Shown in pieces: positions 44,910-53,792 of a stretch of DNA of 58,027 bases. The notes under the pieces were generated by a model, which did not search any database, was not told the origin of the DNA, and worked only from the letters and a program-made list of their open reading frames with translations. Source of the stretch: Streptococcus acidominimus (GTDB lineage Bacteria; Bacillota; Bacilli; Lactobacillales; Streptococcaceae). Every line of letters starts with the position of its first letter. Positions within the stretch are counted from its first letter, which is position 1. The position numbers and the translations under genes are program-made. The stretch is from the NCBI RefSeq assembly GCF_001921825.1, contig NZ_MSJL01000011.1, forward strand, positions 1-58,027, read 5' to 3'.

Positions 44910-45659
44910 ATGAACAAAGCACTATTACAAGCTGGAGAGAGGATTGATCAGCTCTTTTCCACCGATGTCAAGATTATACAAAATAAGGAAGTCTTTAGCT
45001 ACTCTATTGATAGCGTTCTTTTATCGCGCTTTCCAAAATTGCCCCCAAAAGGGCTTATCGTGGATTTATGTAGCGGAAATGGGGCAGTCGGTCTCTTTGC
45101 TTCTACTCAAACCAAGGCCAAGATTACTCTGATTGAAATCCAAGGACGCTTGGCAGATATGGCAAGACGCTCGATCGCTCTCAATCAATTAGAGGGACAG
45201 GTCGAGATGGTGCATGACGATCTCAAACACCTGCTAGATTATGTGCCACGTTCGCAGGTCGACCTGATTCTCTGTAACCCACCCTATTTCAAGATTGAAC
45301 AACAACCCAACCTAAAAGCCAGTGAGCATTATGTATTAGCCCGCCATGAAATCACCACCAATCTAGAAGAAATTTGTGCGGTCAGCCGTCATGCGCTCAA
45401 ATCAAATGGACGCTTGGCTATGGTACATCGACCCGATCGCTTCCTTGAGATTATTGATACCATGAAGGCTTATAATCTAGCTCCCAAGCGGATTCAGTTT
45501 ATCCACCCAAAGGCGAATAAGGATGCCAATATGCTCCTGATTGAGGCTATAAAAGACGGTTCTTTGGAGGGCTTAAAGATTTTACCGCCTCTGGTTGTTC
45601 ATCAAGCAGATGGAAACTATACAGCAGAAATCGAGGAAATTTACTTTGGAAAAAGCTAG
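44910..45659 (+). CDS. tRNA1(Val) adenine-N6 methyltransferase (TrmN6/YabB type)
   Basis: 249 residues. SAM motif I is [13 protein letters not shown] (about 51-63), and the N6-adenine catalytic motif NPPYFK is at about 121-126. It is a Rossmann methyltransferase of the YfiC/YabB group, expected to methylate A37 of tRNA1(Val). It is divergent from plsC. The next gene starts inside its last 14 bp, a pairing common in Firmicutes. Confidence 0.88.
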   Translation: MNKALLQAGERIDQLFSTDVKIIQNKEVFSYSIDSVLLSRFPKLPPKGLIVDLCSGNGAVGLFASTQTKAKITLIEIQGRLADMARRSIALNQLEGQVEMVHDDLKHLLDYVPRSQVDLILCNPPYFKIEQQPNLKASEHYVLARHEITTNLEEICAVSRHALKSNGRLAMVHRPDRFLEIIDTMKAYNLAPKRIQFIHPKANKDANMLLIEAIKDGSLEGLKILPPLVVHQADGNYTAEIEEIYFGKS

Positions 45660-45924
45660 TCATTATATGTATGTCCTCACCTGCGCAGATGGTAGCCTCT
45701 ACACCGGTTACACGACAGACCTTGATAAACGGATTGCGACCCACAACAGCGGAAAAGGCGCCAAGTACACCCGCATCAAAAGCCGCAGACCTGTTGAGCT
45801 TCTCTACTACGAACGTTTTCCCGATAAGCCCAGCGCCATGTCTGCAGAAGCCCTCTTCAAGCGCAAAACACGCCAGCAAAAATTGCACTATATTGCAGAA
45901 AACCTCACTCCCAATAAGGAGTGA
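45646..45924 (+). CDS. GIY-YIG nuclease-superfamily protein (UPF0213)
   Basis: 92 residues from the TTG at 45646, which has GAGG 9 nt upstream; the ATG at 45667 would remove part of the fold. The GIY-YIG core reads [17 protein letters not shown] (about 7-23) with the basic [20 protein letters not shown]. Its biological role is not established. It overlaps the methyltransferase gene and is probably translated by coupling. A small inverted repeat (CCTCACTC...GAGTGAGG, 45903-45926) overlaps its stop. Confidence 0.85.
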   Translation: MEKASHYMYVLTCADGSLYTGYTTDLDKRIATHNSGKGAKYTRIKSRRPVELLYYERFPDKPSAMSAEALFKRKTRQQKLHYIAENLTPNKE

Positions 45925-45950
45925 GGCGTTTTTATAGTTGCAATGAGCTT

Positions 45951-46054
45951 ATACTCGTCAAAAATCAAATTCTGACTAGGCAATGAAACCGCAGGTAGAA
46001 CTGAAGTTCACCAAGTTGAGCTGACAAGCAATCGTTTTGATATTTGAAGAGTAT
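45951..46054. repeat. Minimal BOX-like element, 104 bp
   Basis: The ends ATACTCGTCAAAAATCAAAT and CGTTTTGATATTTGAAGAGTAT are inverted, and the middle contains ACCGCAGGTAGAACTGAAGTTC. It has no B module, so it is the element reduced to its two ends. The remaining 84 bp to 46138 show nothing. Confidence 0.65.
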
Positions 46055-46138
46055 TAAGTCAAGGAGCAAAGACACAGGCAGTACTTGGATATGGCAAGTC
46101 AAAACGGCAGTGTATCCAAGTTCAGTCAAATGACTAGA

Positions 46139-46549
46139 TCATTTCAAATAGGTATAGGCTACGCAGTCTAGTTCATCAACTGCTCTAAATCCTAGGGATT
46201 CGTAAAAAGCCTTTGTCTTTTCTTCTTTTCCTGTCAAAAGATGTAGTTGATAGATATTCGGATAGATTGCTAGAAGACTCTCCATGAGCTGGCGCCCAAT
46301 GCCCATTCTCTGATAGTCTGGCAAAACCAGAATATCTTGCACGAATACGATCGAATATCCATCACCAACAGCCCGTATCAGTCCCACGAGCTTTTCTTCA
46401 TCAAAGGCAGCAATGACCTGTAAACTATTTTTCAGGGCTTGCTCTAACATCCCAGCTTGCTCGGTATAATTGCTCCATTCAACTGCTTCATAGAGGGCGA
46501 GCACTGCTTTCATATCCAATTTTCCTTGTGTCGTATAAGTAATCATCAT
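46139..46549 (-). CDS. GNAT family N-acetyltransferase
   Basis: About 136 residues. The acetyl-CoA motif DILVLPDYQRMGIGRQLM (about 75-92) and the C-terminal KAFYESLGFRAV are typical of GNAT enzymes. The substrate is unknown. Two adjacent ATGs (46549, 46546) follow AAGGAG; the second has the better spacing. The gene lies downstream of the SdpI-like gene, with 150 bp between them. Confidence 0.85.
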   Translation of the reverse strand: MMITYTTQGKLDMKAVLALYEAVEWSNYTEQAGMLEQALKNSLQVIAAFDEEKLVGLIRAVGDGYSIVFVQDILVLPDYQRMGIGRQLMESLLAIYPNIYQLHLLTGKEEKTKAFYESLGFRAVDELDCVAYTYLK

Positions 46550-46700
46550 CTTCTCCTTTTTATTGGTAATCGTTTAGAGTGATGATGCTTTGTCCAAATT
46601 CCTGATTCCCATCTAAACCTCCTTATTTACTGATATTCTTATCTATATCTGCTGACTACTGCCCTATTCCTCTCCCTCTCATATAAATCAGAGCTAAGGT

Positions 46701-47309
46701 CTAAAGCCTATTGCTCGTGCTCCTGTAATTCTTTACCCCAACACATATACTCCAGCTGATGACAAGAACTATAAAGACTATTCCTACCACCAGAGATACA
46801 GTCGGGGCAAAAAAGAGGCTGAGAAGAAGAGCGAACGCTCCGCTTATAAACAGATAGGCTGTTTTCTTTCGATCCATCAATGTTTTGGAATCTGTCATAC
46901 CTGCCACATCTTTTGGCAGATAGTTTCCCAGTAATAGATATATTAGTGCCAAAAGGGCTACGACTAGGCGCCGAACATCTATCTGATTGCCTGCATTATA
47001 CACCAAAATCAGCACCGTTTCAAGCGTTGTAAAGATAGGGATTACCCACTTCACCACCTTTACGACAGGAAGTCTCCCACTCTTTGTCATATCAAGACCG
47101 ATACACAAGGAAAGGTGGACGACAACTAACAAAATAGGAGTTAAAACGAGCGCTATCCATTTGTCACTTATCTCATTTGCCTGACTATCAATTCCAAAAT
47201 GTGTGTATAAGACAGCTGGTAACTGTCCGTAGTAGATAAGGATTAGAACCAATGGTATCAAGAAGATACTGCTGGTTACAATAAGCAATTTCCAATCAAT
47301 TTTTTTCAT
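46701..47309 (-). CDS. SdpI-like DUF1648 membrane protein
   Basis: 202 residues from the ATG at 47309 (MKKIDWKLL) with GGAGGAGG. About six hydrophobic segments. The segment LPAVLYTHFGIDSQANEISDKW (about 34-55) is the DUF1648 signature found in SdpI, the Bacillus immunity protein against the SdpC toxin. It overlaps the ArsR-type regulator by 14 bp. No SdpABC-like toxin genes are present nearby, so an immunity or envelope-stress role is inferred. Confidence 0.75.
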   Translation of the reverse strand: MKKIDWKLLIVTSSIFLIPLVLILIYYGQLPAVLYTHFGIDSQANEISDKWIALVLTPILLVVVHLSLCIGLDMTKSGRLPVVKVVKWVIPIFTTLETVLILVYNAGNQIDVRRLVVALLALIYLLLGNYLPKDVAGMTDSKTLMDRKKTAYLFISGAFALLLSLFFAPTVSLVVGIVFIVLVISWSICVGVKNYRSTSNRL

Positions 47310-47574
47310 CTGTTCCTCCTCCAAAGCTGGCAATCCAAACCAGCACTTCTTCAAATACGGTATAGTTTAGTCGGTAATAGATAAAATTCTTCTGCCTTTC
47401 TTCTAAAATGAGACTTGCCTTCTTCAAGACAGATAAGTGGTGCGATACCGTAGCGCCACTTAAGTGAAATAGCTCTACAATCTCACCTGCAGACTTGGGA
47501 CCCGACTTCAAGCTATCCAAAATCTGTCTACGAATCGGGGCTGAAATTGCCTTTAAGGTTTCTGATAGTGCCAT
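47296..47574 (-). CDS. ArsR-family autorepressor (SdpR-like)
   Basis: 92 residues from the ATG at 47574 with AAGGAG. A winged-helix HTH of ArsR type: ISAPIRRQILDSL, then AGEIVELFHLSGATVSHHLSVLKKASLI (about 27-54), without metal-binding cysteine pairs. Together with the overlapping SdpI-like gene this copies the sdpR-sdpI layout. A 20-bp palindrome just below its -10 is the likely binding site. Confidence 0.85.
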   Translation of the reverse strand: MALSETLKAISAPIRRQILDSLKSGPKSAGEIVELFHLSGATVSHHLSVLKKASLILEERQKNFIYYRLNYTVFEEVLVWIASFGGGTDEKN

Positions 47575-47594
47575 ATCGTCTCCTTTCATTTTCT

Positions 47595-47676
47595 ATTTAG
47601 AAATATTTCTAAATACCATTCTACTCCCTTTGTTTGATGATGTCAAGAACTATTTAGAAAAAAATCAAAATAGTTC
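47595..47676 (-). promoter_or_regulatory. sdpRI-like promoter with palindromic operator
   Basis: On the minus strand TTGACA (47641-47646) and TAGAAT (47618-47623) are 17 nt apart. ATTTAGAAATATTTCTAAAT (47595-47614), a perfect 20-bp palindrome, covers the transcription start. A second inverted repeat, GAACTATTT...AAATAGTTC (47647-47676), sharing the core TATTTAGAAA, lies just above the -35. Confidence 0.8.
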
Positions 47677-47702
47677 TCGTACTCTATAAAAATCAAACAA
47701 AA

Positions 47703-47743
47703 AGAGAGTGGGATAGACACCCTTAATGTCTATCCCACTCTCT
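47703..47743 (-). terminator. Terminator after cshA
   Basis: AGAGAGTGGGATAGACA / TGTCTATCCCACTCTCT form a perfect 17-bp stem with a 7-nt loop. The stop of the uncorrected cshA frame (47742) falls inside the stem, while the stop of the conserved frame (47752-47754) lies just before it. Confidence 0.88.
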
Positions 47744-49316
47744 AAAACTTCCTACTTATCTCCCTTATTGCGAATGACAAATCCTGCCTTTTTCTCGCTT
47801 GAGATACGTTTGCGTGGTTTTTGTTGTCTTTTCCGAAATGGTCACGGTCGTTGAAACGACGCTTTTCCTTATAATCATGGCGGCCACCACGACGATCCTC
47901 TCCGCGGCGATTATGTGATGATCTGTTGCTATTCTTGCCAGACCGACTACGACCGCCACCTTTATCACCTGGGACATACTTAAACGGCAATGGTTTTTCG
48001 CGCGCAATATCCACTTCTGGCATTGATTCTGGATCTTGTACGGTCAGACTTAAAATGTACATCGCCAGTTCTTCTGGCGAAAATTCACTCGCAAGTTTCA
48101 GAGCATCCTTACCAAATTTAGCAAAGTTCTTGCGGATTGTTTCATCTGCGAAATCACGTTCGATTTTCTTCAGAGCAATTTTTTTCTTGGCTTGAAAGGC
48201 TTCTTCTGCTGTCGCAGGTTTCATGCCAGTCATGCGTTTCTTGGTCAAATCCTCAATAATCTTGAGGTAACCCATCTCATTAGGTGAGACAAAGGTAATG
48301 GATTGACCAGTTTTTCCTGCACGACCTGTTCGACCGATACGGTGAACATAGCTTTCAGGGTCTTGTGGAATATCGTAGTTGTAGACATGGGTCACCCCTG
48401 AAATATCCAAACCACGAGCCGCAACATCCGTTGCAACTAGGACATCTAGGCCACCTGTCTTGAAATCACGTAGCACACGTAGACGCTTGCTTTGATCCAA
48501 GTCACCATGAATGCCTTCTGCACGGAAACCGCGAATCTTTAAACCACGCGTTAGTTCATCCACACGGCGCTTCGTCCGACCAAAGACGATTGCTAATTCT
48601 GGCTGAGCCACGTCCATAAGGCGGGTCATCGTATCAAACTTCTCCTGCTCTTTGACGCGGATATAGTACTGATCGACCAGTTCCGTTGTTAACTCCTTGG
48701 CCTCAATTTGCACATGCTCGGGATTATTCATAAACTGAACACCGATACGTTTGATCGGAGCTGGCATGGTCGCTGAAAAGAGGAGGGTTTGACGGGCTTC
48801 TGGAACTCGGGAGATGATCGCCTCAATGTCTTCTAAGAAGCCCATGTTGAGCATTTCGTCAGCTTCATCTAGGATAAGCGTCTCAACATGATGGAGTTTC
48901 AAAGCCTTACGTTTGATCAAGTCAAGGAGACGACCGGGTGTTCCAACGACGATATGAGCGCCAGACTTGAGCGCCTTGATTTGCTTTTCAATACTTGAGC
49001 CTCCGTAGACAGAGCGTACCTTGACACCCTTGCTACGCCCGAATCGAAAGAGCTCTTCCTGACTTTGAACTGCCAACTCCCGCGTTGGGGCAATGACCAA
49101 AGCTTGAATCGTCCCCTCGTCTGTACGGATTTTTTCAAGAGTAGGCAGACCAAAGGCCGCTGTTTTTCCTGTTCCTGTTTGAGCCTGACCAATCACATCC
49201 TTGCCTTCAAGGGCTAGTGGAATGGTCTTTTCTTGAATCGGACTTGCCTCTACAAAGCCCGCTGTTTCGATTTCTGCTAGCAAGTCAGCAGATAATTGGA
49301 ATTCATTAAATTTCAT
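47742..49316 (-). CDS. cshA: DEAD-box RNA helicase CshA, probable 3' frameshift
   Basis: 524 residues from [16 protein letters not shown] at 49316. Helicase motifs in order: [30 protein letters not shown] and [11 protein letters not shown] basic arginine/glycine-rich tail follows. It unwinds RNA in decay and ribosome assembly. The last 25 residues ([11 protein letters not shown] end) look wrong. One extra A in the run at 47818-47822 would give [12 protein letters not shown] then [11 protein letters not shown], the tail I recall for streptococcal CshA, ending at 47752. Confidence 0.92.
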   Translation of the reverse strand: MKFNEFQLSADLLAEIETAGFVEASPIQEKTIPLALEGKDVIGQAQTGTGKTAAFGLPTLEKIRTDEGTIQALVIAPTRELAVQSQEELFRFGRSKGVKVRSVYGGSSIEKQIKALKSGAHIVVGTPGRLLDLIKRKALKLHHVETLILDEADEMLNMGFLEDIEAIISRVPEARQTLLFSATMPAPIKRIGVQFMNNPEHVQIEAKELTTELVDQYYIRVKEQEKFDTMTRLMDVAQPELAIVFGRTKRRVDELTRGLKIRGFRAEGIHGDLDQSKRLRVLRDFKTGGLDVLVATDVAARGLDISGVTHVYNYDIPQDPESYVHRIGRTGRAGKTGQSITFVSPNEMGYLKIIEDLTKKRMTGMKPATAEEAFQAKKKIALKKIERDFADETIRKNFAKFGKDALKLASEFSPEELAMYILSLTVQDPESMPEVDIAREKPLPFKYVPGDKGGGRSRSGKNSNRSSHNRRGEDRRGGRHDYKEKRRFNDRDHFGKDNKNHANVSQARKRQDLSFAIREISRKF

Positions 49317-49379
49317 ATTCTTCTTTCTAAGTTGGGAACATCCCAACATCACCAATGGGACATCCGCCCTCGTCTAAAA

Positions 49380-49530
49380 ATAAAAACCGTCTAACACTCT
49401 TCGAACATCAAAACGAAACTTTGTCAAGAGTCTTGATGGACAGTTTTTAGACATCATTCTGGTTCAAGAAGTGGAGCTTATTTCCCATATATACATTTTT
49501 GTTACATGCAACTTATCTAGTATACCACAA
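49380..49530 (-). promoter_or_regulatory. Long structured leader of cshA
   Basis: An extended -10 (TGGTATACT, about 49518-49526) puts the start of cshA RNA roughly 190 nt before the ATG. Within the leader, AAAAACTGTC (about 49448) can pair with GACGGTTTTT (about 49386), closing a loop with inner stem ACTCTT/AAGAGT and followed by ATTTTT. That is a terminator-like structure ahead of the gene, so attenuation is possible. Confidence 0.5.
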
Positions 49531-49607
49531 AGAAAGGTCAAAAGATAGTGAAATCCATTATTTTTTCATAAACATCCATTTTCAAGGGACAGAGATTCTC
49601 ATATTGG

Positions 49608-49907
49608 GTTCTATAAAAATCAAAATCTAGAACTGGCTAAAGCTGAAACAGTTATGTACCAAAAGGTGGCACACTTGACACGAGTTGCACTCGTTTTATT
49701 TCCAACCTTCAACAGTCTTTTCCTAGAATGTCCGACACGAGTTCCACTCGTTCTATTTCCCAACCTTCAACAGTCTTTTCCAGACTGTTGAAGCAAATAG
49801 AACTCTGTTCTTTCTTGTTTTTAGGGAACAGGCTAAAAACCTCCACTGGAGCTTTTTACTCAGCAAGGTGAATGAACGACGTCAGATTTTGATGTTTGAC
49901 GAGTATT
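49608..49907 (+). repeat. BOX-like element A-B-B-C, 300 bp
   Basis: CTATAAAAATCAAAATCTAG opens it and GATGTTTGACGAGTAT closes it. Two modules carry ACGAGTTGCACTCGT and ACGAGTTCCACTCGT, linker TCTATTTCCCAACCT, and stems around CAACAGTCTTTTCC.AGACTGTTG. The box C part CTGGAGCTTTTTACTCAGC is shared with 38052 and 57394. The flanking 49531-49607 and 49908-50030 hold nothing else recognisable. Confidence 0.75.
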
Positions 49908-50030
49908 ATTGATTCGTCCACGAACCTCTCCTTTATGCATGTTTCGCTATGCCAGAATCTGCTCTTATACTTTAAGTAATCATGGAAATTTATGTGCCTC
50001 ATGCCTTAGTTAGACTTGCTAAAAATGACC

Positions 50031-50059
50031 TTGACAGAAAAAGGAACCCCTTTTATAAT
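50031..50059 (+). promoter_or_regulatory. Consensus promoter of the membrane-anchored unknown gene
   Basis: TTGACA (50031-50036) and TATAAT (50054-50059) are exactly 17 nt apart. The promoter sits inside the open frame that extends up to 50016, which shows that the real start is the ATG at 50088. Confidence 0.85.
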
Positions 50060-50087
50060 ATATATGTATCAAACAAAAGGAGTTTTT

Positions 50088-50879
50088 ATGGAACGTCAAC
50101 AATTAGATCCTCTCACAGAAATGGTAGAGAACAAGAAGAAAAAGCGAAAAAGTGTCTTGAAAATCGTCTTAGGAATTATCGGAAGTCTCCTTGCGGTCAT
50201 TGCCATTGCCGGATTTTTCATCTACCAAAATGGGAATATTACAGGTAAGTGGGAAAATCCAAGTCTTGCTGCTGAATTGAGACAGATAGGCATTCATCAA
50301 TTTCAAAGTGGCGTAGACGAATTTCAAATCAATCCAGAAGAGTTTGTTGGTAAATCGGGTCTCGTACTTGAGATCAAAGACAATAAAGCAGTCGCTACAC
50401 TCTACGCTTCTTTCAACAAAGAATCATTACTAGACTCTTATAATCAAATGATTGAGAATGCATATAATGAATTTTTACGAGAAACAGAACAAGAAACAGA
50501 ACAAGAAGCAGAACAATACGGTCTCTCTAAAGAAGCATTTCTGAAGCAATCATTTGGAGATAATTATGAAGCCCAAATGAAAGCACTATTTCCTACACCT
50601 GAGCAATTTGAAAGAGAATTTGATGACATGATGGCTAAGCAGATGGCTGACAATCATGGACAATATGACAGAGTGAGCGGTAAATTCTCTGCTGTCTACT
50701 TTGAGGGAGAGGTTAGCCCGTTCACACACTCCATCACAGTAACCAAGATTAATTCTTCTTCTGATGTTACTTCTTCTGGAATTGACCTTAAACCAGGTGA
50801 CGTTATGATCTATCACCACAGCGGTGATACCTTAACCTTTATCGGAGGTGAACAGTATCCCTTTAAAATCAAAAACTAA
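50088..50879 (+). CDS. Membrane-anchored extracellular protein, unknown
   Basis: 263 residues from MERQQLDPLTEM with AAAAGGAG. A lysine-rich segment (KKKKRKSVLK, about 15-24) precedes a single membrane helix (about 25-46), so the remainder is probably outside. The domain includes NITGKWENPSLAAELRQ, a glutamate/glutamine repeat (ETEQETEQEAEQ, about 128-139) and ends LTFIGGEQYPFKIKN. The ending hints at a beta-sandwich similar to small streptococcal DUF proteins, but I do not recognise a family. Confidence 0.75.
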   Translation: MERQQLDPLTEMVENKKKKRKSVLKIVLGIIGSLLAVIAIAGFFIYQNGNITGKWENPSLAAELRQIGIHQFQSGVDEFQINPEEFVGKSGLVLEIKDNKAVATLYASFNKESLLDSYNQMIENAYNEFLRETEQETEQEAEQYGLSKEAFLKQSFGDNYEAQMKALFPTPEQFEREFDDMMAKQMADNHGQYDRVSGKFSAVYFEGEVSPFTHSITVTKINSSSDVTSSGIDLKPGDVMIYHHSGDTLTFIGGEQYPFKIKN

Positions 50880-50907
50880 AAAATGAGAGTTTGCACTCTC
50901 ATTTTTT
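50878..50907. terminator. Bidirectional terminator overlapping a stop codon
   Basis: AAAAAATGAGAGT / ACTCTCATTTTTT is a perfect 13-bp stem with loop TTGC. Its first bases belong to the TAA of the upstream gene. It also ends the convergent bPH-domain gene, whose stop is at 50906, inside the other arm. Confidence 0.9.
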
Positions 50908-51274
50908 AGTTTGATACTACTTCTGCAAAAGCCCGCTGAAAAGCAAAGGCAGTCTTCACATCTAGAATTGTCATAGAGATGACTGGCTCCGTACTAGCTA
51001 AAGTCCAGAATTTAAATTTCCCAACGCCATATATTTCGAGCTCAAAGTGTGAAATAGAACGATAGGGAAAGGACTTATAATATATTCTATTATTCCCTAT
51101 TCTTTGCTTATCCACCCAAATCAAGCGTCTATCCGTAAAGATCATTATGTCGGAAGTAAAGTCAAAGGTTGCTGTCATCTGCTCCGTCGGCAATAAAAGC
51201 TCATTAAGATGTTCTTCTATTTTTTTCTTCTCCGCTTGACCGATATTCTTTATAAAATCTGATAATAAGCCCAT
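50906..51274 (-). CDS. Bacterial PH-domain protein (bPH_1/DUF1696)
   Basis: 122 residues starting MGLLSDFIKNIGQAEKKKIEE. An N-terminal helix is followed by a beta-rich domain with IMIFTDRRLIWVDKQRIGNNR (about 43-63) and YKSFPYRSISHFELE. This is the pattern of the bPH_1 family (PF08000). These are small oligomeric cytoplasmic domains of unclear function. AAGGATGG lies before the ATG. It is 15 bp downstream of prfC and may be co-transcribed with it. Confidence 0.85.
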   Translation of the reverse strand: MGLLSDFIKNIGQAEKKKIEEHLNELLLPTEQMTATFDFTSDIMIFTDRRLIWVDKQRIGNNRIYYKSFPYRSISHFELEIYGVGKFKFWTLASTEPVISMTILDVKTAFAFQRAFAEVVSN

Positions 51275-51289
51275 TTCACGCCATCCTTC

Positions 51290-52834
51290 CTACATCTTTT
51301 CTTCCAGTACCACATCTGGATACTTGTCCGCAAACCAGCGGAGGGCAAAATCATTTTCAAACAGGAAAACGGGATGGTCAAAGCGATCCTTGGCAAGGAT
51401 GTTACGGCTAGACGACATCCGTTCATCCAACTGCTCTTGGGCGATCCAGCGCACAGTTTTTTTCCCCATCGGCGTCATGACTACTTCGGCATTATATTCA
51501 TTTTCCATACGGTGCTTAAAGACCTCAAATTGGAGTTGACCAACTGCTCCCAGCATATACTCTCCTGTCTGGTAGTTGGTGTAGAGCTGAATTGCTCCTT
51601 CTTGTACTAGCTGCTCCATTCCCTTGTGGAAGGATTTTTGTTTCATGACATTCTTAGCAGAAACTTTCATAAACATTTCAGGAGTAAAGGTTGGCAGGGG
51701 TTCAAATTCAAACTTGTTCTTGCCGACAGTCAAGGTATCTCCAACCTGATAGGTTCCTGTATCGTAGACCCCGATAATATCTCCTGCTACGGCATTTTCG
51801 ACATTCTCACGCGCCTCCGCCATGAACTGGGTGACATTTGATAGCTTGGCTTTCTTTCCTGTCCGCATCAAATTGACATCCATACCACGCTCAAATTCCC
51901 CTGAAACGATACGAACGAAGGCAATGCGGTCGCGGTGGCGGGGATCCATGTTGGCTTGAATTTTAAAGACAAATCCTGAAAAATCTTTGGATAGAGGCTC
52001 AACCAGCTCTCCATCTGTTTTCAAATGACCATGCGGTTCTGGTGCAAATTGCAAGAAGGTTTCGAGGAAGGTCTGTACACCAAAATTGGTCAAGGCGGAG
52101 CCGAAGAAAACAGGAGTTAATTTCCCTTCTAAAATCGCACTTTCCGAAAATTCATTTCCCGCCTCACTCAACAGTTCAATATCCTCTAGCACCTGCGCAT
52201 AGAAAGGGTTATTCCCAAAAAGCGCTTCCCCCTCATCAAAACTTGCGAAGCGCTCCTCGCTACGATAAAGCTCCAAGCGCTTGTTGTGCAAGTCGTATAA
52301 GCCTTCAAATGATTTTCCCATACCGATAGGCCAGTTCATCGGAAAACTGGCAATCCCAAGGACTTCTTCCAACTCTTCTAAAAGATCAAGTGGCTCACGA
52401 CCATCACGGTCTAGTTTGTTAATAAAGGTAAAGACTGGGATATTCCGGTGTTTGACAACCTCAAACAATTTTTTCGTCTGCGCCTCAATCCCCTTGGCTG
52501 AGTCAACGACCATGACCGCAGCATCAACCGCCATCAAAGTCCGATAGGTATCTTCTGAAAAGTCCTCGTGTCCCGGGGTATCAAGAATATTGACACGCTT
52601 ACCGTCATAATCAAACTGCATCACAGAAGAGGTCACAGAAATTCCCCTTTGCTTTTCAATATCCATCCAGTCAGACTTTGCAAAATTTCCTGTCTTTTTC
52701 CCCTTAACCGTACCAGCCTCACGAATCTCCCCACCGAAGTAGAGCAGTTGCTCTGTAATCGTTGTTTTCCCCGCATCTGGGTGGGAGATAATAGCAAAGG
52801 TACGGCGTTTTTTTATTTCATCTTGTAGCGTCAT
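51290..52834 (-). CDS. prfC: Peptide chain release factor 3
   Basis: 514 residues from the last of three consecutive ATGs at 52834 ([16 protein letters not shown]), which has AGGA at suitable spacing; the frame is open for 46 more codons without support. G motifs: SHPDAGKTT (about 17-25), [18 protein letters not shown]3 is the GTPase that removes RF1/RF2 from the ribosome after termination. Confidence 0.95.
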   Translation of the reverse strand: MTLQDEIKKRRTFAIISHPDAGKTTITEQLLYFGGEIREAGTVKGKKTGNFAKSDWMDIEKQRGISVTSSVMQFDYDGKRVNILDTPGHEDFSEDTYRTLMAVDAAVMVVDSAKGIEAQTKKLFEVVKHRNIPVFTFINKLDRDGREPLDLLEELEEVLGIASFPMNWPIGMGKSFEGLYDLHNKRLELYRSEERFASFDEGEALFGNNPFYAQVLEDIELLSEAGNEFSESAILEGKLTPVFFGSALTNFGVQTFLETFLQFAPEPHGHLKTDGELVEPLSKDFSGFVFKIQANMDPRHRDRIAFVRIVSGEFERGMDVNLMRTGKKAKLSNVTQFMAEARENVENAVAGDIIGVYDTGTYQVGDTLTVGKNKFEFEPLPTFTPEMFMKVSAKNVMKQKSFHKGMEQLVQEGAIQLYTNYQTGEYMLGAVGQLQFEVFKHRMENEYNAEVVMTPMGKKTVRWIAQEQLDERMSSSRNILAKDRFDHPVFLFENDFALRWFADKYPDVVLEEKM

Positions 52835-53072
52835 CATCATTCCTTTTTCACTTTTTATACTCTTTAAACATAGTAGAGCAGAGTCTCGTCTGCCCCTCCC
52901 TATCCCTATTATTATAACCAAAAGAAGAGGATTTTTCAAATCTGAGTGATGGAGAACAAAAGGGTAGAACAAAAAGTAGTTCTTCCCATCCTCTTAGGTA
53001 AAGCATGTCCTGACTTCCTAATGTCCTTCAACGCTACCATCCACTTTCCTAGAAAAAATCGAAAAGGAGCTT

Positions 53073-53768
53073 CTAGCCCCTTTCATACTGTTTATTTTCT
53101 TGCTGGCGAGATAGCTGCACTGCTTGGAAAATCTTTAAGAAGGCAGTTAGAATCAAGGTAAAGAGAACCGATTCTATCAGATAGTTCCAAAACAGACCAA
53201 AATTTCCGAGCAAAGGCAGGTTCCTTAAAAAGCCATAGTCCGCACCTGTCACTATGTCCACCAATAAAATAAAGCTATTGATACCAAAGGTTAGCTGAGC
53301 AATCTTTCCTAGATTTAACTGGTAATCATGTAGACGCATGAGGTAGTTCATCGCATTCCCTAAAAGGGCTAGATGCCCAAAGATAAAGGAAAAGATGGTC
53401 ACATGAAAGCCAGAAAAGGGATCGAAAATAGGATAAATCAAGGCACAGATGGAGCCAAAGACACCTAATAGAGAGAAATATTCCTTATAAGGTGACTTGT
53501 CTGGTGCTAGTAACAGCACAAACATTGCCATACGGCAATGATAGAGCGGCAAGGCTTCAGAAATCGGCTCCCTAACAGCCAGATACCAACCGTAGAGCAG
53601 GACTAACTGGAGCACTTGTAGGCTTTTAAAGGTCAACTGCCACTTCTTATTCTCATAGTACTTGATAGAACCAACCACCACCAATAGCAAACTAATGAAA
53701 AGATACAGATGCCCATCAAAGCCTAGCACAGGTGGAAAACTGGGCTGGTCACTAAAAAATTCTTTCAT
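53073..53768 (-). CDS. TIGR02206/YwaF family membrane protein
   Basis: 231 residues with about six to seven hydrophobic helices. ISEALPLYHCRMAMFVLL (about 69-86) is the family's conserved polar/cysteine segment, and FGHLALLGNAMNYLM (about 130-144) follows. The family (TMEM164-like, YwaF) has no settled function in bacteria. It ends beyond murF in the same direction with 24 bp between the genes, so it is probably part of that transcript. The 238 bp to prfC contain no gene. Confidence 0.8.
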   Translation of the reverse strand: MKEFFSDQPSFPPVLGFDGHLYLFISLLLVVVGSIKYYENKKWQLTFKSLQVLQLVLLYGWYLAVREPISEALPLYHCRMAMFVLLLAPDKSPYKEYFSLLGVFGSICALIYPIFDPFSGFHVTIFSFIFGHLALLGNAMNYLMRLHDYQLNLGKIAQLTFGINSFILLVDIVTGADYGFLRNLPLLGNFGLFWNYLIESVLFTLILTAFLKIFQAVQLSRQQENKQYERG

Positions 53769-53792
53769 CCTTGGGTTCCTTTTCCTTATTTC

